Assembly: GCA_038502055.1 (NCBI GenBank)
Contig: JAXRKN010000025.1
Coordinates: 806,001 to 870,000, forward strand
DNA: 64,000 nucleotides
Source of the DNA: Tanytarsus gracilentus
Lineage: Eukaryota > Arthropoda > Insecta > Diptera > Chironomidae
Direction of reading: 5' to 3'
Shown one piece after another: positions 28,501 through 43,500 of this stretch. Position 1 is the first letter of the stretch. Every line of letters begins with the position of its first letter. The notes below the pieces were generated by a model. The model did not search any database and had not been told where the DNA came from. It worked only from the letters and a program-made list of their open reading frames with translations. The position numbers and the translations under genes were made by a program.

Positions 28501-31500
28501 ACAAAAGAAATTCCTTGAACGTAAACAAAAAGAATGCGGAATGATAAGATTAGTGAAAAAGTGTGTAACATGATGGAATATCAAGGGAGTAGGGAAGAGA
28601 TATTTCAACGAAGAAAGCAGCGTTGGCTGCAATACGGTCGTGCACTCCTTACACTCGGAGTTTTAGGAATTTTAACTATCGCTCTATACTCAATGACACA
28701 CACCAGTTCCACCAAAAAAGTGAATGACGAAGAATTGACGAACGCTCGTATAATTGTTGAGGAGAGTAATGATATTGCTATAAGTAACAATTCTGAAGAG
28801 TTTAGTGAAAAAATTATAGCTAAAAGAGCCGCTAGTGATGACAAAATACCAAAGAGCCAAGAGCGGAGCCTCAACGATGTTGAGAGCGATAATGAGTTAG
28901 ACATGGACAGTCAACATCTCAAGATATTTCGGCGACAGCAGTCGAGTAGCAATAACGCACATCGCCACTCGGATAATGGCGTTTACATCTTCAAAGGCTA
29001 CAAATGTGTTCCTATTCGTAAGCCAACAAAGCAATTAGAAAATTTAAGGGCACGGCATCGTGTGGGTATGTGTTGTGTATGCGCTTTTTTGTGTGTAATT
29101 ATTTATTTACTTTAATGCACTTAATGGATGGTGTAAAATTAGTAAAAACTCGAGTTTATTTAAAGAGCGACTTTGCGTCTGCTTCAATGTGCGAATTCTT
29201 GAGTTTCTTTCTTAACACTTTTGGCTCAAGTTTTTGTTGGAAGTTACATGTGGGTTAAAATTATGTTTAAAAATTATAAATTTTAATTAGAATTTTTTTA
29301 GTCGTCTTTAATTGTTTTTATCTTTTTATTAAATTAAGAACTCTTAAAGGCCCATTAAAATCAAAATTTATTTCATTATATTTCCTGGATATTTTAAAAT
29401 TATAAAACTTATCACAGCTTCCCCTTTTTTAAACCCCTTATTTAAATGCCCATTTAAATTTATATTACACGTGGAAAATTATGACGATTGTAATTGCTTT
29501 CCCATAAAAAATCGCACAATTAAAACTTAATTTAGGCTTTTTTAAACAACTAGTATTACAATTGTACTTTAATTGTTTTAACGCTTTTTTAAGCTTTGTT
29601 TATAAAGAAACTGTAATAATTTTTTTTTGTGCTTAAATATTTTTAACTAGACGATTTTATATTAAAACATTAACTTCGTAACTTTCAAAAAATAGTTTCT
29701 TTTGAGGATGTTACAACATACAACATACAACTCTCTTTGTTTATAATAAGGATAATGATAAGGATGGAAAATTATCCCAATTAAAATCACTACGTAATAT
29801 ATTGGATTTATCCCAAATGCACTCTGAGTTTAAAAAATAATTCCACGAGGCCGAAGGTAGAAATTACTTGCCTACATTTCGAAATTTCATTCATTCAATC
29901 TCTTCTTCATCCATCCGCAGTCGCGTATTTTTATTCCTCACTATATTCTCGAGTAAAAGCGAAACGTGTGTATGTCTCATGTGGGAAGTTGTCTGTCTTG
30001 TTTCGGGTTTTCTTCTTAGCACTCTCGGAGTCGTGGCTCACTCACTCGTGCAACTCTTCCCCGTGTGTGATTCTATATCGTGAACTGATTCTCGTATCAT
30101 AAATTAAAAATCGTTTTAGTGATTCTTTATTCTCTTCATCACCGCTGTTTCGTTAACATAAAGGACTATGTTGTTTGTCTACTGTGTAGCGCAATGCTTT
30201 TTTATATACATTTAAATTCGAAAAATGCTTTTCTTCTTTGATTTTGCTTCACTATCTTCTTGGTGAATAACCGCCTACACTGCGTCCCGCATGTTGAGCT
30301 GTTCTGGGCGTAATGTTGTTGTCATCTTAGGCTCTGAGCTGACCTGACAACATTATTTATTCGCTTATAAGAGAGTCGCGTAAAGCAAATGAGGATCAGA
30401 TGTTAAAGCTGCACATGAATGGAAATCGAGTTTATTGCTTTTGAAGTTAGCTTTGCTTTTATGAATGAAAATGTTTATTAATTGCCAATTAAAGGCCATA
30501 TAGAAGTGAGCGAATTGCTAGTAAAATAATCATTTGGAATGTTCTAAAAATATGCTATAATGGTTTTTGATGATGTAATAAATGGCCATTGCGTGAATAT
30601 TTTTTTCATTTTCCATTTATGGCAGTGATCCTGTCTTATTCGTTCTCGCTCTTGCTCGATGGGCATTTAAGATTGTTCTTTTAAAGAAATGCCAGCAAAA
30701 TGCTCTTTAGAAAATCAATTATTCTAAAAATTGTATCATAAATTTGAATAGCATAATAAAATAACATAATTTTTTGGGATTTTATATTTTTTATTAATAG
30801 CTTATTTAAGCTAAAATAAAAAAATTGTAAAAAATTTTTAATATTAAAAAAGTCGGATAAAAAGTTTTCCATTTTCGAAAAAAAGTGATCCAGATTTTAT
30901 CCAGCCGTTAGAAAATGAATATTTTTTCGATATTAACCACTAGAAAACTTTTAATTCATCTAGACTTTTGAAATTGTCGACCGCATGAGACAATGACGGC
31001 ATATAAAATTAAATTATTAGGTTAGCATGCACTTACGAATGTAAGATTCTCACACTTTAAATTAGAGACACGAAACGCAGATGTAAAGAAATTTATAAAG
31101 TATATATATATAAATGTGGTTTGGGTCTAATGATCCATCCATTAATTATCCATTAAGATCATTCATCATGGATATATTCGTGAGTGAAAAGGCACCCATT
31201 AGATGGAGAGAAGAAAATAAAGAATGAGATTAAAAAAGATCGTAAAAAGACGTCAAACTTACAAATTCAATTAAATTCAAGCAGTTTGAGTCTCTTTTGC
31301 ATACTTGGACTCGCCTTTATGAAGAAAATATTTATAATAAATTAAATGTAATGAGATTTCGGTTCATATATCGAGTGCTATTTGAACATCATTACGGAAG
31401 CCATTCATGGTGTTAAAATTAGCTATCGATTCCTTTACATTCATTTTTCTTACAAATGAGCCAAGAGGAAAAATTAATTCATCACTCGCGAGAACAATTT

Positions 31501-34500
31501 GTCGAAAATTCTCGTTTTGTGAATTTAGTTAATTGATATGGCACTACCTGAGGCGATCATTATTTTCTAAACTTTTTTGGCATTGCATTGTGAAAGATTT
31601 CTCAATAATTTGTGAAGCAATGATTGGGCCTTACATAGAAAAAAATGGAGAAGTTATTTGCCACTATGGTCCATTTTCCATTGTATTCCATTATGTTTTG
31701 TGCATCATTATATGGTTCAATTATGTTCCATTTCCCATTATGTTTCCACACCTTGTGTGGGTTACGCTAAAAACATGGTAAAGTACGGCTTTTTTCTGGA
31801 AAACTTTGAAGGTATAGAGGGTGTCGAAATTTTTAAAAGACTGACACAAAAAAGCTCATTAACAAGGGTTTAAATTTTGAAAAGCCGTTAATTTAAATTG
31901 CTCTTGTACGATTTTCCTTATCTGCATAAATTTTTGAGAAATCTCTCACTGTGCAATGCGTGAATTGTTTAGAGATGGCGATGGTTAAAAAAAGTGGAAA
32001 TATCTTTGTAACGAAAATTTAAGATTTAAACTTACTGAATGATAATGATAATTTGTTGATAATAACAAATGGGTCGCCTCGCAAGTCTTTCAACTTGGAC
32101 AGACGCAATCCAGCGCAGCTTCCGTCAATTGTCAAATCAATTGATTGATTGAAACAGACACTAATTTTATATTTAAACACAATTTTTAACACTTTATTTG
32201 TTTACACTTTAATTATTTGCGTAACTTAAAACTTTTATTGAGAGACTCTCTTTTTTTCTCTCTTTTCTCTCACTTTTTAAATTTTGTTTATTTATTAATT
32301 TCACTTTGGATTATCATTTTTTTCCATTTTTATCCTTGTTTATCATACAAACCTTTATTATATCTTTGTTCTTTGTGTCTTTCTGAAGATAATCCACTGT
32401 TTTTTAGTTAGAACTAAATATAAATGCCCGAAAACTATTTAAAAATTGACAATTCGCAGAGCGATATTGTTGTGTCGAAATTTGGCGCGAAACTAATTTA
32501 AGATTTAAAGTTACTGAATGCAAAAAAAGTGCGGGAAATTTTTTCACCTGCAAGATTAGGATTCTGCTAAAAACCATATGTGAGATTTAAATAAAACGTT
32601 ATGAATTGTTAAAGTAAATTAATTTAGTTAACTTTTGGAGCATTTTATATGCTAGAAATGTGTTTATATAATTATATATTAGATAGACTTAAAGTTACAA
32701 AGAACGTCGGAAAAGGAATATGTTTCATATTATTGAAAGATTTAAGTTTTCTTTAGAGTCAACGCCTTCTTTAGATGATATTGATTATTTTTAATATAAA
32801 TAAGAGGATAAAGAACAGGAATTTTTACTTCAATATTTATAGGGAGAATCAAGTGCTGAATAAAAAATTACTAACTCTTAAAAAATTTTTAACCATCGCC
32901 AGATTTATTGAATGACCTTTAAGGTGGAAAAAATGGGATTATTTTAAATTTAAGAGTATTTTAAAAAGACTACCCGCGTATTCCTGGATTATATTGTAAT
33001 GATGATAATTGAACAAATTTGGATTTATATTTAACTCAATAAAACCTTGATCTTACTTCAAAGAGTCAAACTATTAAACCGTCTCGTTTATGAAACACAT
33101 CTTTATAAACATGACAAACTGTTCATTCAAGTCTCAAGATCGATCTTCCCTGATGTCATGTTCTCAAGTCTTGAGGCCAATGATTTTCTCCCTCGGCTCT
33201 CTTTCTTCGCACGATGTTAATACTGTAAATCGGGCGATGTAAAGCTGATAATGCAATTTTTAGCGTAACCCACAAAGTGGTGTAACGCTTATATGCTCGT
33301 GATTCCGTCCGTCCGTCCGTCCGTCAGTCCGTCCGTCCGTCCGTCCGTCCGTCTGCACAAGCGAGATCTCGGTCCCTGGACCAGCTAGAGACTTCTAGTT
33401 TTCGCCAGATGGTAGCTCTTAGGGTCTATATGTGCAGGCACTGACTATTTTTTGAGTCATGACCTATGGTCGTGCCATGGACGGCCATAACGTCCATTTT
33501 TCATACAAATTTTCTCTTATATGGCTTCATGGGTATCGTTGAACTCGTGATTGGACCAGGAATCGATTGACATACATGATTTTTCGAGTCGTGACCTATG
33601 GTCGTGCCACAGACAGCCAAAATGTCCATTTTTCAGAACTATGGCTTCATGGGTATCGTTGAACTCGTGATTGGACCAGGAATCGATTGATGTAGATGAT
33701 TTTTGAGGAATGTCCATCATGGCCGGCCAGCAGTGCCACGGACAGCCAAAATGTCCATTTTTCAGAACTATGGCTTCATGGGTATCGTTGAACTCGTAAT
33801 TGGACCAGGAATCGAATGGCATTAATGATTTTTGATGAATGTCCATCATGGACGGCCAGTAGTGCCACGGACAGCCATAATGTCCATTTTTCAGAACTAT
33901 GGCTTCATGGGTATCGTTGAACTCGTGATTGGACCAGGAATCTATTGACATAGATGATTTTTGATAAATGCTAATCAAGGCCGGCCAGTAGTGCCACGGA
34001 CAGCCAAAATGTCCATTTTTCAGAACTATGGCTTCATGTATGTCGTTGAACTCGTGATTGGACCAGAAATCGATTGACATAGATGATTTTTGATTTTAGA
34101 TCATTTTTTATGCACTTGATTTTCAAACACTGATCTGTTACAAGTGGGTTACGCGGCAACACCCACGTGTGGGTTTTGAAACATTTTTTATATTCATTTC
34201 CTTATGCATTTTGGAGTTCAACCGAGAAGTTCACAATGAAAATTATATGAAGTTCTTTTTTATTCGATTGTGTTTATCCATCACATACTTTTTGTTATGA
34301 TCGACATGTGTTTTTTGACGAGAGCATTTTATTTCTTGGCATTATTAGACTATCAACGTGTTTCAATCTTCAATAATAGAATCTTCTCTCATTAAATGCC
34401 TTTTTAGCTCAATACCGCTTTTCAAATCAGTCAGGTTAGAACGTTAAAATGCTACAATGTTGCCTGAATGTTGAATGTTTTTATTTCTCAAATGTGTGGA

Positions 34501-37500
34501 TCACGTTGATTTTTTATACAACCAATATTACCTACACATATTTATTATGCAATTTTTTATTTTTTACCCAGTGAAGACAAATTTGGAAGTTTTTAGCGTT
34601 TTTTTGAATGCAATATATTGTTTTTGTACTCTAAATTGAATTGTTAGCTGCCTTAAAATACGACAGCAAATCATTCTTAACACTTACAATGTTTTAGTAA
34701 TAATGTTTTAAAAAACACGCGTCCTATTCCAACACTCCTGCCAATACTAAAATTTTGTATTCGAATAATTTCTAATACAGTTCCAAATAACTATGTTAGC
34801 AAGACGTCAATCGGTCTCTGAAATTGCCCACTCTAATATAATTTATATATATGTATATATGCAGATTGATTATTAATGACAACGATGATAAGTACAATCA
34901 TCAAAAATATAATAAAACCGTTTAATTTTCACTTTTAACTGTCATCTTAAGCTAATTTCATTTCATTATCTCATTTTGATCAGGTGAAAGAGATGAATGA
35001 ATTACATTGAAAAAATAAGCATCTCATGAGAACAAGTTTTTCTTTCTTTATACCTTCAGTCACGTTCAGATTATTTGTAATAATTTTTAATTCTCGTGAT
35101 TCCTTAATTTTGGCATAAGAGATATTCGATCAGAAAGATTTGTTTAAAATTTTCATTCGTAATATTTCTACCGGACCCTTTTAAGGAATATTTGTGGCTG
35201 TGGGGTGTTGTGGCGCATTTTAAAGTTTGAATCTTACGATTTTGATAAAGTTATTTTATTTTTTTGTGGATTTTTATCGTAGAGTCACAAAAATATATGA
35301 AATTCATCATGCAACAAACTTCTTGGAATTAAAAAAAATAAAGTGGCATCGAATTCAATCTCACTCTGCCCTCAAACCGACCGATTTGTCGATTTAATGT
35401 CAAAAGCGAGCACTCGGCGGAGGCACAATTCCTTTTATCAATAAAAGCGTGGGCAATAATACAAATTGTTTGTTTGTGGTTGTTGTGAATGAAAAGCACT
35501 CATGTCCGCATGATTAAGGATAATCTCTCTCACTTTATTGAAATTAATTGGTTTATTTTTTCAAATTTATCGAAAATCGTGAGAGAAAATTTGTTACGAG
35601 AAGTTTAGATAAATTGCTCCAATTAGTTTCAATTAATTCTTAATAAATCACTGACATGCTTTTACATGATGCAACCTCTCGTGTAAACCATAAATTTTTC
35701 TTTCATCTGTTGAAATTCTTCTTCTTTATATAAATATTTAAAAAACTTCTCCGCCAGTCCCCTCCGACAATCATTTAATCTCACCTCTTTTTTGCAGGCT
35801 GTAACTGCCACGTTAGCGGATCTGAGGATCGTGTTTGTGATCACAAAACTGGTCAGTGTAAATGTCGTCAACATGTCAACGGGCGAACTTGCGATCAATG
35901 CGAGTCCGGATATTGGAACTTGGATTCGAAGCGGGGTTGCGAGAAATGTGAGTGTAATCTCGATGGAAGTGAGCATGAAAGTTGCGATATCCACTCGGGC
36001 GAGTGTGTCTGCAAACCGGGCGTCGAAGGTGCTAAATGTGACAGTTGTAAAAGTGGCTTTTATGGATTCTCACTGAATGGCTGCAAAAGTATGTGATTTT
36101 TTTGAGCGGTTGAAGAAATCGCACTCAATTTTTAATAACAATTTTTATAATTTATTAGAGTGCAATCCATGTGACACGCCAGCGAAAGTGTGCGATCAAG
36201 AGACAGGGCGCTGTGTTTGTCCACCATTTAGTCACGGTTCAGAATGCGAACATTGCCATCCAAACACTTGGGGTTGGGAGTACTTGAGAGGTTGCAAGAA
36301 TTGTGAGTGTAATCAGGTTGGCTCGCTTAAACAGTCATGCGATATTCGAACGGGTCAGTGTGAGTGTAAGGAGGGTTACACAGGAAGGGCTTGCGACTAT
36401 TGTGCAGTTGGTTTTCATGGCTTTCCCAAATGTCAACCCTGTAATTGTGACTTGAGGGGATCAAAAAATCCTCAAAGTCACGACATTATAGACTGCGATG
36501 ACAACGGTCAATGTCCGTGCAAGGAGCTTGTGACCGGCTTAAAATGCGACGAATGTCGTCAGTCAACTTTCGGCTTATCCTTTCACAACCCAAATGGTTG
36601 TACGAGATGTTTCTGCTTCGGCCGATCACAAACTTGTACGCAGCACGACTCGATTTGGGGTCAAGTCAGATCTATGGGACCACGTAATGTCACAGTTCAT
36701 TATTTGACAGACTATCACAATAATAACGATGTTGAGTATGTGGTGATGTCGCATATCCGAAATAATCAAATTTATCGTGAGAGTGCTTTCCTAAGCAACA
36801 TCAACTCACTCACAGTCATACCCGGCACGACAGGCGACATAACAATTGGCTCGGGGCGAATATTTAGATATCCACTCTATATTGAACTTTCCAAAGAATT
36901 CTTAGGCGATAAAACGACAAGCTATGGAGGCTTTCTGAATTTTTCAATCGCAACTCACGATGCGAGAATGAATTTGAACGTAGATATCCTCAAAACCCAT
37001 CCGCTCGTTCAAATGCATACTCATTATCATCTCATTTTAAACTATTTTCTTGTGGAACCGCTTGCAGCGGCAAACTCATACAGCATTGTGCTTCACGAGT
37101 CGTACTGGCGACATGGCGCTAATGGATATAACATAAGCAGAGCAATCATGATGACAGCCTTACAGAATGTGAAGCACATTTTTGTTCGCGTAACGACTTC
37201 GTCGGATTTCTTGATAGCAACGTAAGTGCTAATGACATGCACAATTAATTCTGTTTATTTTTTAAAATCTGTTAAATTCTTTCAAGCATTGAAAATGTTA
37301 CTCTTAGCATTGGAATGTCGAGAAATGGAAATAATAATGCGGCAATTGCATCTGGAGTTGAGCAGTGCGAGTGTTCAGAAGTTTATTCCGGTAGCTCATG
37401 CCAAAATCCAGCAGATGGGTTTTACAGATGGCGAAATACGACGACATCGACTAATCTTCTCGAGGATTTAGTTGGAAAAGTTGTCCCGTGCGAGTGTAAT

Positions 37501-40500
37501 GATAGAAGTGAAATTTGCGATAAAGAAAGTGGCGAGTGTTTGGTAAGGACTTAATCTATATTTAAAATTTAATTTTTTTTTGAAAAGTCTCTAGTCTAAC
37601 CCTTGTAGCACAAAAGTTCATTTAAAAAAAAGGCTTCAAAACCCACTCGTGGGTGTTGCCGTGTAACCTACTTGTAACAGATCAGTATTGGCTTTCCCAA
37701 ATTTATAGCATTTTCACTTCCCTTTTGGCTTTCCTTTCAAACTAACTTCCAGTGGAAGAACTAGACCCAAAGAGCTACCATCTGGCGAAAACTAGAAGTC
37801 TCTAGCTGGTTCAGGAGCTGAGATCTCGATGGAACTGGTGAACGGACAGACTGAAAGATGAGCATATAAGCGTTACCACACCTTGTGTGGGTTACGCTAA
37901 AAAGATCTTCGGGGCTTCAAGAAGAGCTTATTTTTAGAGTTATGAAAGAGTTCTTAAAGAGATTTTAAATAAGTGCTAAGAAATTTTAGCATGTTTTTAG
38001 CACTAAAAAATAAACTATAAAATTTAATTAAATCTTACTTTTTAAAGCTGTTAAAATTTATGCTTTTAATATTAAAATATTAAGCCTAAAGAGCACAATT
38101 TTGAATTTGTTTCTATGTAAACTTTTAAGTTTTTTACTTTTTTCAGTTTTTCTCCTAACTTTTACTTACTTTATAGCGTTAAAAATTTAACTCTAAAAAA
38201 GTTTTCTCTATTGAAAAGGAAACTTAGTTTTGTAACAAACCACTTTATTAAGTCTGCGTTTTATCAAATACTTTTGAAAAAAATTATAAATTTTAATTTT
38301 AGGACTGTGAATTCAACACTGGCGGATTTCACTGTGAAGAATGTGCCGAAGGATTTTATGGTCATCCCGATAATGAATGCATCGCGTGTCCTTGCCCTGA
38401 AACAAGCCGAAACTATGCGAGTGGGTGCTTCGTTGAACGCAACAGCGTATCATGCTTCTGCAAAGATGGCTATACGGGACCGTTATGTGATAAATGTGCT
38501 AAAGGTTATTTCGGTAACCCAGATGAAATCGATGGAAAATGCGAGAGTTGCGATTGCAGTATTGAGGGCATCGTTAGTGATGAATGCGACTACTCGAATG
38601 GCCAATGCAACTGCAAGCGAGGCGTAACTGGAAGACGCTGTGACAAATGTGAATTACCTCGCCATCTCCTCATCGACTACGAGTGTCAATGTTAGTTTAT
38701 AATTTAATAGATTAGATTTATTTAAGTATTCATAAATTGTCATTTTAGTGTGTGATAACTGTACACAGACACTACTGGATACCGTCGACAAGATGATGTA
38801 CCAGTTTGAAGTCAATTTGAATGGGTTTGACTTACATGATTTGAAAGCGCCATGGTTCAAGCTCAATGAACTCTCAAACACAACAGATTTCTATGGGAAA
38901 CAGTTTGATGAGTATTTCGAATCTGTCGATGGGGTTGATAATTTTAACGACATAGCTGGAGATGAGGTATGTGATTCTTATCTTTTCTAATCTCTTAAGC
39001 GTTTAGTTTAAATAATTTTCTTCCAGATGCTAGCAAAGTCAGATGGTCTCCACAGCAAGTCAAATCGAATTCAAAATTCAATTGATAAAAAGTCGAAAAA
39101 GGTCAAACAAATGAAACTCGATACAGAAAAACTGCTTATCAATATTCGCGTCGTTATTGAAGCCGTTCAAGACACAATAATCAATCTTGAGAGCTATGGA
39201 TCGAATGAAGATCACGTGAAGCTTCCAATTGCACTGAATGAGGCTCAAAAATATTTCGATGAAATTAGCCAAAAAGCTAAAGATTTACCCAACTCAAGTG
39301 ACATCAATAAATGCGGTGTCGATTATCTCGACTATTTGACACACAAGTATGAAGAGCTATCAACTCGAAAAATGAAACTTGATATCGTTTTAACGGAAAT
39401 ACAAAATCTACTAGCTCGTTTGGATGATCTTAAAAATTTAACTCATCGCGTTTTTCGAGATTCGTCCGAGACCGAAGCTTTTATCACCAAGAACAAAAAA
39501 AATTTCGATCGATTGAAAGAGAAAACGATAAAAATTAATGACGAATTTTTAGAAATCGAAAAACTTCTCGACACAAATTTTATTGCTGCCTCGAGTTCGA
39601 AAATGGAATCACTACACGATAGTTTCGAGAAAGCAGAAGCTGATAATGAAAACTTAATGAATCTTCAGGATGAAGTGGAAAAAATATTTTTAGAGCGCGA
39701 GGATGAACTTAACGAGATACGCGATAAAATTGTACCCGAAGCGCAAAAGCATGCGGAGGAATTGTCACAGCGTAGCAAAATCATTGTGAATTTATTTCAA
39801 ACAAGCAAGGATGGTGCACAAGTAGCCATTAATGCAGGCACGGCTCATAAAAATATAACAGATGCAATTCATGCTGCCAAAATTGCTGCAAATCATGCAC
39901 ATGAGGCTGCGATGAGGAGTCAAGAGGCACTCAATCCGGTCGATGAAGAAACTTTTTCGGAAAAGGGCGAAGATTTGTCATTAGAGTCAATTGCAATTCA
40001 GGAAGATGCTGAGGAACAAATTAAAAAAATAAACGGTAAAAATTCAAATTTGAATTTATGTAATTTTTAAAAACTAATTTTATAGAACTTAAAACCGAGC
40101 TGAACGAACAGCAAGACCTAATTAAAGAGATGAGCGACACAATCCGAAAAAGTGGAAAAATGAACAACGAAATTTCCCAACAAATTACTCGACTAACAAA
40201 CAATGATGGTAGAAAAGCAATTCAAGAAGCAGCAGTTGAAGTGGATAGTGTTCTAGAAAACATTCGTGGAGTAGCCCAAGAAGTAGATGAAATTAATGAA
40301 AATGTCGACAATCTCAAGGAGAGATTAAAAGACCTCGATCCCGAATGGGATAGCAAATTCGGCCTGGCCGAGGAAAATATCGCAAAGTCCTTGATAAACA
40401 TAAGAGAAGGCAATAACTTATGGAATATCAATGAGCAAAGTATTCAACAAGAAAATGAAAAATTTGCAATGTGGAACGATTCGATTTCTTCGAAGCTGCA

Positions 40501-43500
40501 ACAGCTTCGTGATAAAATTACAAAAGCGAAGCATGTTGCAGAGAGTGTATGTATATTTTGATTGCTCTAATTAAGTAATTTATCTGGAAAATTTACCGTT
40601 GAGGAACGTTTAAAAATAATTTGAAATTTTATATCCCTAAACTGCAAAATACCACAAAGATTCATAAAAAAATAGAAACTAATGAACACTAAAAACAATT
40701 GCTGGCTACTTTTTATAAAAGATAATTTAAGAAATTTTGTTAAAAATAAATTTTTGAATCCTCCTCGTTGAACCATAAAAACTTATATTTAAAATTTCTA
40801 ATTTAATTTTAGATTAAAGTATCATTAGAATCACCAGATGACTCATGTATTCGCTCATTCTATCCAACACTAATCGGAGTAACAACGTCAAATCAAATTG
40901 TTCTAAATTTTGCACTAAACTCAAAAAACATCAATTCACCGCTGTTGTTCCTTCAAGGCGATAAAAAGGAATTCATTGCACTTGAAATGATAAATAGAAA
41001 AGTCAAATTGCTGTGGAATTTTGGAGGTGACGAGACGGGCTCAGTGGTTCATCCAACTGAGATTCAAACCAGAGATCCGAAATACGATGATGCTTGGTAT
41101 AAAATTGAAGTGACGAGAAATTTAAATGTTGGAAGTTTGAGTGTAAATCGAATGACAAACAGTGGAAACTATGCCAACTCTACTCCAGTCATAGCTGCAA
41201 CGAGTCTCAATACCACTCGCTTTGTTATCACACAAAATAGTCGCATGTATGTCGGTGGAGTTCCTGATAATTTACGACCCAAAGATATACTTTCGGCTAA
41301 TGGGCTTTCAGTTATTGTCCATCAACTCTTTGTCGATCAATTTCAAGTCGGTCTGTGGCACTTTGCATCTTCAGAGGGAAAATGTGAAGGCGCAATGTTA
41401 GGTCCAACTGAGACATCCGACAGCTCCATTGCACGTCACTTCAATGGTCACGGTTATTCAGTCGTGAGAAGCATAAGTACACGACCGTATCCAAAGAAAT
41501 TGTTTTCACTCCAAATGACATTTAAAACGTTCGATGAGAATGCGCTGCTTCTCTTAGCCGTCGACGAGAAGAATGTGAGTGACATGCAAGTCATTTTTTT
41601 AATATTGTGAAATTAAATATTTCTCATTTTTAGAATCGATCAATCTCATTGACACTACATGAGGGTAAACTTGTTTTTAGAATCGATTATGGTGGCGAGT
41701 CGCAGTTGGAAATCAATACGACCAATCGCTACAATACTGGCAAGTGGGTAAATGTGGAGGCAGCACGTGAATTTACGCCAAAAAGGAACACTGAGAATGG
41801 CAGTTTAAAGGTGAACAATGAGGAACCTCAGACAGGCTCGCCAACAAAACCTATTATTTCCGCTATGTTGCCTGAAGTATCTAAAGCTCCTTTTTATGTT
41901 GGTGGTACGCCGCCAGGATTTAAATCAGGTACAACGAAAGCGCCTGGTGCTGAAAATGCTTTCTTCGGATGCATGCGAGACATTCAAATTAATGGAGAGA
42001 TTTTCGATCCGCTCGACAGCCAAAACTATTATGGCATAGAGCCAACATGTAAGGATGTAATCACTAAAGCTGGATTCTATGGAAACGGATATTTGGAATT
42101 GCCATCACATTCGCTTAGAAAGAGAGCAAATTTCGGTTTTGTTTTTCGCACACTCCAGCCTGACTGTCTTCTCCTTTTTTCGGGCTTTCCTCCACAAACT
42201 CTTGATGAATACGACGAGAAAGATGTTCGAGGCAATTTTTCAGTTTCTTTGATAAACGGTCACATTCATGTATGGATTACGGCTGGAAAGGGACGTGTTG
42301 AACTTGAATCTAATCTTACGCTCAACGACGGTGAATTTCATGTTGTGAATGTCAATAAAATGGGAAGAAAGTTTGAGCTGAGAATCAACGATAAATTTGA
42401 AATTGTGAGGTCTTTGTCAGCGACACCAGCATTGATAAACAGCCCGGAGGAATTCGGAGGGTTATTTTTGGGTGGTGCACCAGATTTTCCCGAGTTTGAT
42501 AACATGGCACCAACATTCAACGGACTAAAAGGAGGGATTAAAGATGTTGTTTTTAACAACAAAACAATATCATTTGATGCAGCGATGAGCTTTAAAAATG
42601 CTCACATTGGAGGACTTGGACCGACTATGGGGACGAATTTCGATCAGGAAATAAAAACTGAACCGATGGGTCCAAAATTTAGAGAGACGACCGAGGGATG
42701 TCAAACGGTGAGTTTTTGATTTTTGATTTGGTAGCGGCCGTTAGCGGTGTCAAAAGAGAAATGAGATAATTTACTTAACAACTTTTCATACAGTTTGTAA
42801 AAAAATAGTTTAAAAAATTTTAAAGTACCAAAATAAAAAATAAAGGTTGCAATTGAAATCTCTCGTTTCTCTTTTAACCTTTTTAATATAACCTTCGCAC
42901 TAACCTTAATTAACACTTGCCTATTACTAATTATTCATATCTAGGTTGAATGCGGGGAAAATGCCTTGTAGATAAAAAAGCACTGCCATTGCACTCTTGT
43001 AGCACAACTATTAACCCTTAATTAAAATTTTCTTGTATAAAAATTCTGTTCTCGCTTCACTTTACTGATAATTAAAAATGAAAAATAAAAATTCCACTCT
43101 AAAGAGATTAAATTATCTTTTATCGCTTAAACATAAAAAAATCATACACACATGCAGGTTGGCAGCTATTCATATGAAACGAATGCATTTAAATTTGGCC
43201 AGCCATTCAGCTACTCAATGCTTCAAGTACCCTCACAGCATTTGTGGCATCGAAATTTCAACATTCAATTTGGTTTTAGAACCTTTTATCCTGACGGATT
43301 TCTTTTCGTCGCTCCGGTATGTTGCAATAATTTAATAATAAAATTATTTTAATATAAAACAATACATTTAGGATTCTCGAGATAAACCCAAGCATTATGT
43401 ATATCTTTATCTGAGAGATGGGCATTTAGTTTTAGTTATTCGCGGTCGTAAACGAGATGAAATAACACTTCCTACAAAAGCTAACAACGGTCAATGGCAT

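Larger units (their letters stand above)
21585..35797 (+). other. wb: Laminin intron 5 (14.2 kb), longest intron
   Basis: It separates two LE-repeat exons. It contains the probable nested exon at 28534-29065, a truncated retroposon (32052-32494), hairpin elements F (fragment) and D, a short GT microsatellite near 28045-28063 and a short TA run near 31101-31112. The stretches 21600-28000 and 34200-35780 show only AT-rich sequence. A long first or mid-gene intron like this could hold enhancers, but nothing in the bases alone proves it. Confidence 0.7.
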
